From positions 868,001-932,000 of the forward strand of contig CBDDCH010000002.1 in assembly GCA_965226215.1 (NCBI GenBank): 64,000 nucleotides of DNA. The letters are read 5' to 3'. Source of the stretch: G963668345 sp965226215. GTDB taxonomy: Bacteria > Acidobacteriota > Terriglobia > Bryobacterales > UBA6623. Positions 7,840 to 15,465 of the stretch are shown here, in pieces; position 1 is the stretch's first letter; every line of letters begins with the position of its first letter. A program made the translations under genes and the position numbers. The notes under the pieces were generated by a model that was not told where the DNA came from, did no database searches, and saw only the letters and a program-made list of their open reading frames with translations.

Positions 7840-9220
7840 GGGGAGGCGGCGTATCCTGACGATTGAGGAAGCAACTCAATCGTTTTCTGGAAAGGAACAA
7901 GGAGGATACGCCATGAGTCAGTGTGAAGCTGCTGAGAGCAGCAGTCAAGTCAACCCCCAAGTCATTGATGGAAAGGAACGCTCGCCCTTGGATGAGGTGC
8001 TGCGCCAAGGAGCGCGCCAGATGCTCGTCAAGGCCGTGGAAGCCGAAGTGACCGCCTACATCGAAACGCATCAGCACGAAGTCGACCAGGACGGCCGGCG
8101 GCTGGTGGTGCGCAACGGTCACGCCCGCGAGCGCACCATCGTCAGCGGCGTGGGTCAGCTGAAGATCCAGGCGCCGCGGGTCGACGATCGCCGAGTCGAT
8201 GAGCAGGGCCGGCGCTTTCGTTTCACTTCCCAGATCCTGCCGCCGTATCTGCGGCGCACGAAGAGTGTGGAGGAGTTGATCCCCTGGTTGTACCTGAAAG
8301 GGATCTCGACGGGCGATTTCAGCGAAGCGCTGGAGGCCTTGCTGGGGCCCGACGCTCCGGGCCTGTCGGCGACGACGGTGGTGCGTCTCAAAGACGTCTG
8401 GCGCCGCGAGTACGAGGCTTGGTCAAAGCGTGACCTCAGCGGCCAGCGGTTTGTTTACATTTGGGCCGATGGCATCTACTCGAATGTTCGTCTGGACGAT
8501 GAACGGCAGTGTTTGCTGGTTGTGATGGGAGCACTCGAAGACGGTCGCAAGCAACTGCTGGCGGTGCACGACGGCTTTCGCGAAAGCGAACTGTCGTGGC
8601 AGGAGTTGCTGGAGGACTTGAAACGGCAGGGGCTCGAGCTGCCGCCGAAGTTGGCGGTGGGCGACGGAGCGATGGGGTTTTGGGCGGCACTGCGGAAAGT
8701 CTATCCGGCGACCGGTTAGCAACGCTGCTGGCTCCACAAGACGGCCAACGTGCTCAATAAGCTGCCGCAGAGCATGCAGGGCAAAGCCAAGCAGGCGCTG
8801 CGCGACATCTATCTTGCCGAGAGTCGGCAGACGGCGGAGGCCGCTCTGGACCGTTTCAAGAACCTATACGAGAAGAAGTTCCCCAAAGCGGTCGAGTGCC
8901 TGGAAAAAGACCGCCAAGTGCTGCTGGCTTTCTACGACTTTCCGGCCGAGCACTGGGGGCACTTGCGGACGACGAACCCGATCGAGTCCACCTTTGCGAC
9001 GGTCCGTTTGCGGCAGCGACGAACGAAGGGTTGTGGCAGCCGCGAAGCGTCGTTAACGATGGTCTTCATGCTGGCCCGCCAAGCCGAGCGCCACTGGCGA
9101 CGCCTGAACGGTTCGGAAGTGATTGTTCATGTCTTAGAGGGAAAGGTTTTCAAGGATGGATTGATGGTTCAGGAAAACGCCGCCTGACCTCGCCCATCCA
9201 CAACATTTGACAATATCTCG
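7806..9220 (+). mobile_element. IS256-family insertion sequence, 1415 bp, inserted in a restriction gene
   Basis: The ends are imperfect inverted repeats of about 35 bases. They share an exact GTTGTGGATG core (7821-7830, and its complement at 9195-9204) and a GAG-TAT motif at each tip. The element carries one Mutator-type transposase gene in the plus direction and is flanked by the perfect duplication CTCAACAT. Excision at these limits restores the host reading frame exactly, so the boundaries are well supported. The clean duplication suggests a fairly recent insertion. The transposase has an in-frame TAG, so this copy is probably not autonomous. Confidence 0.9.
7913..9187 (+). pseudogene. 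IS256-family (Mutator-type) transposase, amber-interrupted
   Basis: DDE transposase of about 424 residues. Catalytic Asp candidates are in YIWADGIYSNVR and KLAVGDGAMGFW, and the Glu lies near TNPIESTFATVRLRQ. A TAG at 8717-8719 splits it, and the frame continues directly with QRCWLHKTANVLNKLPQ. The family normally has ATRQQRCW at this point, so ATG-stop-QRCW reflects small changes including a probable CAG to TAG. The start at 7913 is preceded by AAGGAGG. It would need suppression, or a helper copy elsewhere, to transpose. Confidence 0.9.
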
Positions 9221-9228
9221 CTCAACAT
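9221..9228. repeat. Target-site duplication, right copy (CTCAACAT)
   Basis: Identical to 7798-7805. It marks the right end of the insertion sequence at 9220. Confidence 0.85.
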
Positions 9229-10108
9229 CCGACTGCCGTACATTAACCAGGGTGCAAGGGCCTACAATGGGCGCACACTGGACGAACGGGCAGTCAACCC
9301 CTTTTGTCACGAAAATCGCATACCAAGCTCTAGAGGTCCGTACCTAAGTACGTTTCGGCGTTCGGTCCGTTTCGATGTGAGCACTAGAGGTGGGCTGCGA
9401 GATAAAGGGGGATATGATGCACTCCTGAAACTGATCAGTTACCTTGAGGCGAGCAACGACAATAGGGCTTTATTCTCCTTCCTGGATTATCTGCTATGCA
9501 AATTCGTAAAGCTGAGGGAGTCGTCAGCTGTATCGCTGTCTAGGCTGCAGCGGATCAGCCTGGACCAGTACGAGAGGCTCATCTCTGGACTTCTGGGTAC
9601 TCCCAGCGGAGGGAGATTCCCAGTTTTGTTGGTAGTCGCGACGTTCCGGACAATCAAAAACTTCTTCAACTTGGATTGGGTGATCGAGCATCAAGAGATA
9701 AATGTCGCCGACACTGCAGCTGGAGCAGGGGGTGATATCACAATCAGACGGGCTGGAGAGGTGCTGATGGCGGCTGAGGTGACCGAGCGTCCGGTTGACC
9801 GGACCCGGGTGGTGGCGACCTTCAATACGAAGATTGCACCGCATGGAATCGAGGATTACTTGTTTTTCGTGAAGGTGTCGGGAGTGTCAGAAGATGCCCG
9901 TCGACAAGCTCATCAGTACTTTTCACAAGGCCACGAGGTAAGCTTTCTTGAGATTAAGGATTGGATATTGATGTCGGTTGCGACAGTGGTACCGAAAGGG
10001 CGCGCAATCTTCAACCGGGTTCTGCTGGAGATGCTGAATGATCCCGAGCTGCCGCGGTCGCTTAAGATGGCTTGGAATGCGCAAATAGAGGGTATTGTTG
10101 GGCGTTAG
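9221..10108 (+). pseudogene. SacI-like type II restriction endonuclease, C-terminal fragment
   Basis: The frame is open from the right edge of the insertion sequence. It reads IRLPYINQGARAYNGRTLDE, PYLSTFRRSVRFD, GLRDKGGYDALLKLISYLE and LSRLQRISLDQYERLISGLL, then GGRFPVLLVVATF. GAGGDITIRRAGEVLMAAEV followed by TERPVDR has an acidic residue, a beta hairpin and a Glu-x-Thr. This could be the PD-(D/E)xK-like nuclease core, which is an inference. The usual gene finder start would be 9377, but the real protein began at 7600. Without its N-terminal 69 residues this part is unlikely to be active. Confidence 0.75.
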
Positions 10109-10506
10109 GTGACGTCAGAAGGCTTGTTCTTGACCTTCTTGAAGGCTTGGAGTCGGGTTCGCCTTGTAGTGGGTCTAGACGCCGTTTGCCAGACCCGCAG
10201 CCTTCAGCTGCCTGCTCTTGTCGCTGGCGGGGACGTCCGCGCCAGCCCGCTCGCTTCTCCAGGTCTTCGACGACTTCTCGTCGTCCCACGGCTGGCCCGT
10301 CTGCGTCGCCTCCCGCAGCTTCTGGCCGCTGTCGCCGCCCTCTCGCCGTCACAAAACATCGGCCCAGTCGGCCAGCGGACACACTTCGTTCCACAACGAC
10401 ATCTCCAACAATCGGCTCTTGACGGTTGTCATGACAAGGCGCGAAGCGCCGTACACATAACGTGGAGACAAGGCAAACCACAGATCTGACGACCGACCGC
10501 TACTAA
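10109..10506. other. Intergenic stretch right of the restriction gene
   Basis: Several overlapping open frames exist on both strands but none has protein-like composition or a recognisable motif. It may hold decayed coding sequence on the minus strand, but I cannot name it. Confidence 0.4.
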
Positions 10507-10770
10507 CTAATGCTTCGGTAGTGTGGGATCCTGGAAGCCGTTCCGGTGGCGGTAGGTGAACCAAGCGATGCCGCCGATGATGGCGGCCGGGGGGATCGCC
10601 AGCAGAATGATCCCGGCGTTGAGGGCGCGAATGGCCTTCATTTGCTGGCTCCCAGCGGCCCTACGGCACATGGCGCACTGCGCCCATAGGGGAGAGGAGA
10701 CGGAAGCCAGCAGTAGGCCCAATACGAAGAGGCGGGCCAGCCGTTCGGTCGCTCGAAAAAGCCGCGGCAT
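10507..10770 (-). CDS. Small membrane protein with CAMC motif in the cox operon
   Basis: An 87-residue protein. It has a signal-like hydrophobic segment (LARLFVLGLLLASVSSPLWA), then QCAMCRRAAGS with a vicinal CxxC, then a second transmembrane segment (AGIILLAIPPAAIIGGIAWF) and a short basic-His tail. It starts three bases after the coxD stop and is the last gene of the cytochrome oxidase operon. The CxxC outside the membrane could handle copper or thiols during oxidase assembly, which is an inference from position. The CxxC lacks the following His needed for heme attachment. Confidence 0.65.
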   Translation of the reverse strand: MPRLFRATERLARLFVLGLLLASVSSPLWAQCAMCRRAAGSQQMKAIRALNAGIILLAIPPAAIIGGIAWFTYRHRNGFQDPTLPKH

Positions 10771-10773
10771 TGT

Positions 10774-11082
10774 CTATTTCGTGCCGATCTCGAGGATCAA
10801 GAAACTGTCCGGGAAGAAGTATCCGACCATAATCAGCAGACAAGCCACGAGGGGAAGCACCAGCGTCCAACTCAGGCTGGGCTCGTCGTATCTGAGGTGC
10901 ATGAAGTAGGCCATGATCAGGCCCGCTTTGACGATCGAAAGACTCATCAGCACTGTCAGCATGGCTACGGCGCCGAACTGGATGTAGGCCAGCAGGATCT
11001 CGATCAGCGTGATGACCAGCAGCCAAATCCAAACTTTTACGAACATTCTTCCGTGTGATTGCGTCTCCGCTGCGTCACTCAT
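10774..11082 (-). CDS. Cytochrome c oxidase subunit IV (prokaryotic type)
   Basis: A 102-residue protein with three transmembrane helices. The segment MSLSIVKAGLIMAYFMHLRY is diagnostic of the COX4_pro/CyoD-like family. This small subunit stabilises the CuB site during assembly of heme-copper oxidases. It sits between subunit III (12 bases away) and the small CxxC protein in one minus-strand operon. Confidence 0.88.
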   Translation of the reverse strand: MSDAAETQSHGRMFVKVWIWLLVITLIEILLAYIQFGAVAMLTVLMSLSIVKAGLIMAYFMHLRYDEPSLSWTLVLPLVACLLIMVGYFFPDSFLILEIGTK

Positions 11083-11094
11083 CGCTTCGCTCCG

Positions 11095-11721
11095 TTATGA
11101 AACTTTCGTGGACATCAAATAGACCATGGGGAAGATGAACATCCAGACCAAATCGACAAAGTGCCAATAGAGGCCGCTGACCTCGACGTCCTCTCCGTCG
11201 TACTTTCCTTTGCCGAAACCCCAGGCAACGACGCCTAGGTAAATCACCCCGATCGCGACGTGGGTCATATGGAGTCCGGTCAAAACGAAGAACGTTCCGC
11301 CAAAGAGCGGTGTCCCCCAAGGGTTGCTGAGCGGCGTCACGCCTTCGTGAATTAAGTGTATCCACTCGTTCGCGTGCAGGACGATGAAGATGATGCCCCC
11401 GAGCATCGTTGCCCAAATCCACTTCTTGGCGGCCTGCCGGTCGCCGGCGTGTCCCGCAGCGACACCGAAGACCATCGTCAGGCTGCTTGAGAGCAGCACC
11501 AGCGTCATCACCGACGAAAAGATGATCGCCGGATAGAAGTCGAACGGCTTCGGCCATTCGTTCGCCACGCGAACATAACTGTAGGCGACGATTAGCGCCG
11601 CAAAGGTCAGTGCGTCGGAGACGATGAACAACCACATCCCCAACTTCTTGTCGCCGACCGCGTAGGGGGACGCGCCCCCGTTCCAAGTCGCTTCGCCGGC
11701 CGCGCCGCGAGCTTCTGACAT
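11095..11721 (-). CDS. Cytochrome c oxidase subunit III
   Basis: A 208-residue, five-helix heme-copper oxidase subunit III. KKLGMWLFIVSDALTFAALI and GTFFVLTGLHMTHVAIGVIY are the hallmark segments, and YWHFVDLVWMFIFPMVYLM is the conserved last helix. Subunit III binds lipid and sustains proton uptake by subunit I. It starts six bases after the stop of a second subunit III-like gene (11728-12417), so the operon carries two members of this family. Confidence 0.92.
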   Translation of the reverse strand: MSEARGAAGEATWNGGASPYAVGDKKLGMWLFIVSDALTFAALIVAYSYVRVANEWPKPFDFYPAIIFSSVMTLVLLSSSLTMVFGVAAGHAGDRQAAKKWIWATMLGGIIFIVLHANEWIHLIHEGVTPLSNPWGTPLFGGTFFVLTGLHMTHVAIGVIYLGVVAWGFGKGKYDGEDVEVSGLYWHFVDLVWMFIFPMVYLMSTKVS

Positions 11722-11727
11722 GTGCAG

Positions 11728-12417
11728 CTACCTCCCAACCAAGATCAAAGCAAACAAGTAGACCCAAAGGGCGTCCATCAGGTGCCAGTAAAGGGCTGCG
11801 CCTTCGACGGCGGCTTCGCGCGTCACCCAGATCCGGGAGCGCCAAACGCGCCAGACCACATAGGTCATGGCAAGCAGGCCACCCAACAAGTGCAAACCGT
11901 GCGCCGCCGTCAGCAAGTAATAAAACGAGCTGCTGGGATTCGAACTCACGTAGACTCCTTGCCCGGAAAGCTCGCTCCAGCCTGCGTACTGCGCAGCTAG
12001 AAAAGCCGCCCCCAGCAACGCCGTCGTCCCCAGCCAGTGCCGCAAACCCCGCTCCAGACCAGCCCGCATCGCTCTCCTGGCCTTTTCGACGGTCACGCTA
12101 CTGGCAAGCAGGATCAACGTGCTGAGCCAGAGGATCCCAGGTAACTCGAAGGCTTTCCAGTCGTCGCCCAAGCCCTTGCGTACTACGAGAGCACTGGTAA
12201 AAGCGGCGAAAATCATCACAATCCCGCCGAAGCCGATCCAAATGCCGAGCTTGTAGCGCTGAACTGCGAGCCCTCCCGGATCTGGTTGACCCGGTTCCCC
12301 GCCGCCACCGCCGTTCTGGGGGGGGGGGGCGCCGAATCCGCCCCCTCCGATCGACGGGCGCTTTTGTTCCCTCTCGATCACCGGCTCGGATTTTGGCGGC
12401 AGGACAGTGCTGGCCAT
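11728..12417 (-). CDS. Second cytochrome oxidase subunit III-like protein, Gly/Pro-rich N-terminus
   Basis: From the ATG at 12417, one base after the coxA stop, this is a 229-residue protein. About 60 N-terminal residues are low-complexity Gly/Pro. They are encoded partly by a run of twelve identical bases (12318-12329, C on the coding strand). The rest is a five-helix subunit III fold with YYLLTAAHGLHLLGGLLAMT and ALYWHLMDALWVYLFALILV. Paired subunit III-like genes may form a heterodimer or fill the role of a split subunit. An upstream start would overlap coxA and is not needed. Confidence 0.85.
   Translation of the reverse strand: MASTVLPPKSEPVIEREQKRPSIGGGGFGAPPPQNGGGGGEPGQPDPGGLAVQRYKLGIWIGFGGIVMIFAAFTSALVVRKGLGDDWKAFELPGILWLSTLILLASSVTVEKARRAMRAGLERGLRHWLGTTALLGAAFLAAQYAGWSELSGQGVYVSSNPSSSFYYLLTAAHGLHLLGGLLAMTYVVWRVWRSRIWVTREAAVEGAALYWHLMDALWVYLFALILVGR
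12318..12329. repeat. Homopolymer run of 12 G (coding strand C12) inside the second subunit III gene
   Basis: Lies in codons for the Ala-Pro-Pro-Pro stretch of the N-terminal tail. A change of one base would shift the frame for the whole protein. Confidence 0.8.
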
Positions 12418-12418
12418 A

Positions 12419-14215
12419 CTAGTCGCCCGACGGTTTTTCGAACGCCATCTCGTCGGAGTTGCACTGCATGATGAAGTCTCGCTTGGCGCCCGGAACGGCG
12501 AACTCGTAGGCCCCGCGATACACCGTCGGAATCTTGCCTTCGAAGTTGTCATGCGGCGGGGGCGTGGGGACCGCCCACTCGAGCGTTGTCGCTTCCCAGG
12601 GGTTTTCCTCCGCGGTTTTCTTGCCTTTGAAGAGACTCCAGATCGCGTTGAACAACCAGAGAAACTGCGCCGTAGCGGTGATCATGGCTGCGATGGTGAT
12701 GAAGTATTGAATCTCGCCCGCGCCCGAATCCTGGAGATAGTCCACCCCGGTTAGCTCGGCGTAGCGGCGCGGATGGGCGAGTACGCCCAGATAGTGCATG
12801 GGGCTGAAAATCGCGTACACCCCAATGAAGGTAATCCAGAAGTGGACCTTGCCGATCCCCTCGCTCATCATGCGGCCGAACATTTTGGGGAACCAGAAAC
12901 TCACCCCCGCAAACATGCCGAAAATAGCCGCCACCCCCATGACCATGTGGAAGTGAGCTACCACGAAGTACGTATCGTGGAAGTAGAGATCCACCGTGGG
13001 CTGGCCCAGAAAGATGCCGCTGACGCCGCCGGTGACGAAAAGGGAGACGAACCCGATGGAGTAAAGCATCGGCGTCGTGAAACGAATCTTCGCCCCCCAC
13101 AACGTTCCGATCCAGTTGAAAGTCTTGATCGCCGAGGGCACGCCAATGACCATCGTCAATATGGAAAAGACGAACGCCGAATAAGGGCTCATCCCGCTGA
13201 TGAACATGTGATGACCCCAGACAGCAAATCCCAGGATTCCAATCCCGCAAAGCGCATAAACCATCGCGCGGTAGCCGAAGACCGGCTTGCGGGCGAAGGT
13301 CGAGAGGATGTGTGAGGTCACACCCATGCCGGGCAGGATGGCGATATAGACCTCCGGATGGCCGAAGAACCAGAACAGATGCTGCCACAAGATCGGCGAA
13401 CCGCCGGTGTGATCTATAATCTGGTCGTTGACGACCAGCCCGCCGGGTATGAAGAAGCTCGTGCCCACCAGGCGGTCCATCAGCAGCAAGACACCGGCGG
13501 AAAGCAGCACGCCGAAGGCCAGCAAACCCAAAATGGCGGTGACAAACCAGGCCCAAACGGTCAGCGGAAGCCGCATCATGGTCAGCCCTTTTGACCGCAA
13601 ATGCAGCGTCGTGACGATAAAGTTCAAGGCACCGAGCAGGGAGCCGATACAGAAAAGCGCAATGCTGAGGATCCAGAAATCCTGTCCGTGGCCGCCGAGT
13701 TGCGCCGATGGGATAGCGCTCAAGGGCGGGTAGGCGGTCCAGCCTGAAATCGGTGCGCCTCCTTCGACGAAAAAGGCTGTCACGAGAGCGAGGAACGAAA
13801 GGAAAATCGTCCAGAAGGAGAGCATGTTCAGCCGCGGGAAGGCCATGTCGGCCGCCCCGATCTGAATCGGAAGCACGTAATTCCCAAAGCCGCCCTGGGG
13901 CGCCGTCGTCAGAACCATGAAGACCATGATCGTTCCATGCATGGTGAGCATGGCCAAGTAAAACTCCGGCGTCATCACGCCGTCGGGCGCCCCTTCGGGA
14001 AACAAGCTGCCAAGCAACGCAAAAGATTTCTCGGGCCAAACCAGACGTAGGCGCACCAGCAAACTCAGGCCCATGCCCAAGAAGACGGCCACAATGGCCA
14101 GTAGGATGTACTGGATGCCGATGACCTTATGGTCGAGGCTGAAGATGTATTTCCAAACGAAGCCCTTCGCCTCAGGGTGCCGATGAACTTCGACATGCTC
14201 CGCGACTTCCGACAT
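12419..14215 (-). CDS. ctaD: Cytochrome c oxidase subunit I (aa3 type)
   Basis: Catalytic heme-copper subunit of 598 residues, about 12 helices. It reduces O2 at the heme a3-CuB centre and pumps protons. Visible signatures are HGTIMVFMVLT (heme a His), WFFGHPEVYIAILP (CuB His, cross-linked Tyr and D-channel Glu of A1-type oxidases), GHHMFISGM (two CuB His) and TYFVVAHFHMVMG (heme His pair). The ATG at 14215 is preceded by GGGAG at a good distance. The frame stays open 25 codons upstream without family similarity. It is followed directly by the subunit III genes. Confidence 0.96.
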   Translation of the reverse strand: MSEVAEHVEVHRHPEAKGFVWKYIFSLDHKVIGIQYILLAIVAVFLGMGLSLLVRLRLVWPEKSFALLGSLFPEGAPDGVMTPEFYLAMLTMHGTIMVFMVLTTAPQGGFGNYVLPIQIGAADMAFPRLNMLSFWTIFLSFLALVTAFFVEGGAPISGWTAYPPLSAIPSAQLGGHGQDFWILSIALFCIGSLLGALNFIVTTLHLRSKGLTMMRLPLTVWAWFVTAILGLLAFGVLLSAGVLLLMDRLVGTSFFIPGGLVVNDQIIDHTGGSPILWQHLFWFFGHPEVYIAILPGMGVTSHILSTFARKPVFGYRAMVYALCGIGILGFAVWGHHMFISGMSPYSAFVFSILTMVIGVPSAIKTFNWIGTLWGAKIRFTTPMLYSIGFVSLFVTGGVSGIFLGQPTVDLYFHDTYFVVAHFHMVMGVAAIFGMFAGVSFWFPKMFGRMMSEGIGKVHFWITFIGVYAIFSPMHYLGVLAHPRRYAELTGVDYLQDSGAGEIQYFITIAAMITATAQFLWLFNAIWSLFKGKKTAEENPWEATTLEWAVPTPPPHDNFEGKIPTVYRGAYEFAVPGAKRDFIMQCNSDEMAFEKPSGD

Positions 14216-14314
14216 AATCGAGCTCTCCCAAACTTTCTCGGATGGTCTGCCTCGACCGCTCGCCCCGCCTACGGTCTCGGTCAGGGCCAACCGGCGAGAA
14301 TCGACGCCTCGCGC

Positions 14315-14398
14315 CTAGCCCGCATTTCTCACCACCTGCTTGTACTGACGGGCCTCTCACGCACTTCGCTTCGCCACGTGGTGAGAAACGCGGGCTAA
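14315..14398. repeat. Palindromic dispersed repeat between coxB and coxA
   Basis: The arms CTAGCCCGCATTTCTCACCA (left) and TGGTGAGAAACGCGGGCTA (right) are inverted copies around about 45 bases. The right part, 14341-14397, matches 59249-59306 over nearly its whole length (shared GTACTGACG, CCTCTCACGC, TTCGC-TCGCCAC, GCGGGCTA). Its CTA is the complement of the coxB stop codon. In the coxBA transcript it would fold into a strong hairpin. Confidence 0.75.
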
Positions 14399-15213
14399 AG
14401 TTCTTCCAGGTAAGAGTACTGCTCTTCCAACCAGCTCTCGTAGTCCTCGGGTGTCATCACGTCCAGGAAGCTTCTCATCTTGTAGTGGCCCAGGCCGCAC
14501 AGCTCCGAACAAGGGATTTCGTAGGTGCCGACCTTCTCGGGCTTGAAACGAAGGCGGCCTACTAGGCCGGGTACGGTGTCCAACTTGATTCGCAGCTCCG
14601 GGACGAAGAAGTTGTGGATGACGTCCTTGGAACGAAGAACAACTTCGACTTCGCGGCCGACCGGCACCGCCATTCTGGGAACCATGATGTCGTCCCGACC
14701 GTCGGGATGGTCGCGGTCGAGACCCAGCGGGTTCCCGAGCTCATCGTCAATGAGGCTGTTATCGAGCGGGCCGAATTTGCCGTCCCGGCCCGGATAGCGC
14801 ATGTTCCAAACGAACTGCTGGCCCGTCACTTCCACGATGAGCCGATCCGTGGCGGGGTCTTCGGACTGAGCCTTGGTGAACCTCGCTTCGGCCCAAACGG
14901 TGTATCCCATGAACGGCAAACCGATAAACAGGACGGCAGCCGCGGTTGTCCACAGGATCTCCCAGCGGTCGTTGCCCCGCACGGGAGAGGCCGGCCCGGG
15001 CCGCTTACGACCAAAACGCCAAACCGCGTAACCCAGGGAACCCTGCGCCAGGATGAAGATGATCCCCATGACGACGAGAGTCAACATGAATTGATCGTCG
15101 ACTTGCCGGGCATGTTCGGTGATGGCATCCGGCAGCCACCAAGTCCTGGTGATGAAAGGGATCACCAGACCCAAACTGACCAGCCAGATAACAAGCGCGA
15201 GAAGAAACGCCAT
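14395..15213 (-). CDS. ctaC: Cytochrome c oxidase subunit II (CuA)
   Basis: A 272-residue protein with two N-terminal transmembrane helices (residues 2-22 and 43-65) and a periplasmic cupredoxin domain. The CuA site is CSELCGLGHYKM together with the upstream His in DVIHNFFVPEL. QQFVWNMRYPG is the aromatic patch for electron entry. There is no C-terminal CxxCH heme domain, so the oxidase takes electrons from a separate cytochrome c. It is the first large gene of the cox operon. Its TAG stop is formed by the edge of the dispersed repeat at 14341-14397. Confidence 0.93.
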   Translation of the reverse strand: MAFLLALVIWLVSLGLVIPFITRTWWLPDAITEHARQVDDQFMLTLVVMGIIFILAQGSLGYAVWRFGRKRPGPASPVRGNDRWEILWTTAAAVLFIGLPFMGYTVWAEARFTKAQSEDPATDRLIVEVTGQQFVWNMRYPGRDGKFGPLDNSLIDDELGNPLGLDRDHPDGRDDIMVPRMAVPVGREVEVVLRSKDVIHNFFVPELRIKLDTVPGLVGRLRFKPEKVGTYEIPCSELCGLGHYKMRSFLDVMTPEDYESWLEEQYSYLEEL

Positions 15214-15219
15214 TTTGCG

Positions 15220-15312
15220 CTACTCCTTGATGGACGAACTCACGTTCAGAAGGTAACTCGCCAGTGTAACAAACATGAGGATGTTGTTTCCAAGGTAGAT
15301 CGGAAGGTCCAA
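15220..15312 (-). CDS. Possible 30-residue single-helix peptide upstream of coxB
   Basis: Reading from a TTG at 15312 gives a peptide with LPIYLGNNILMFVTLASYLL, one transmembrane helix, ending six bases before the coxB start. From the only ATG (15276) it would have just 18 residues. Tiny single-helix subunits exist in some heme-copper oxidases, which makes this worth noting. The start and reality of the gene are uncertain. Confidence 0.25.
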   Translation of the reverse strand: MDLPIYLGNNILMFVTLASYLLNVSSSIKE

Positions 15313-15465
15313 AAACGGGGCCTGCCGGACGTGCCGTGCTCTGGCTGGCCGCTACGTATCCCCGTCATCTTTTGAAGGAGGGGTGCAGCGTGTTGCGCTC
15401 GAAGCTGCCTGGACGGTGGAATCCAAGGGCGGTTCGATCGCGGCCGGCCGCGAGAGGAATCCGTT

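Noticed and set aside
7050..8719. TAG recoding (amber suppression or pyrrolysine) explaining the two in-frame TAGs
   Set aside because: Several intact genes here end normally with TAG (coxA, coxB, the epimerase and the methyltransferase), and the interrupted genes show other decay.
10062..10489. Overlapping open frames on both strands between the restriction gene and the cox operon
   Set aside because: Arg/Pro/Ser-rich, no motifs, no ribosome sites. They are best explained by GC-rich shadow frames.
11925..11960. tRNA-like T-arm on the minus strand (GAGTTCGAATCCCAG)
   Set aside because: It encodes residues of the second subunit III protein and there is no acceptor stem, D arm or anticodon arm around it.
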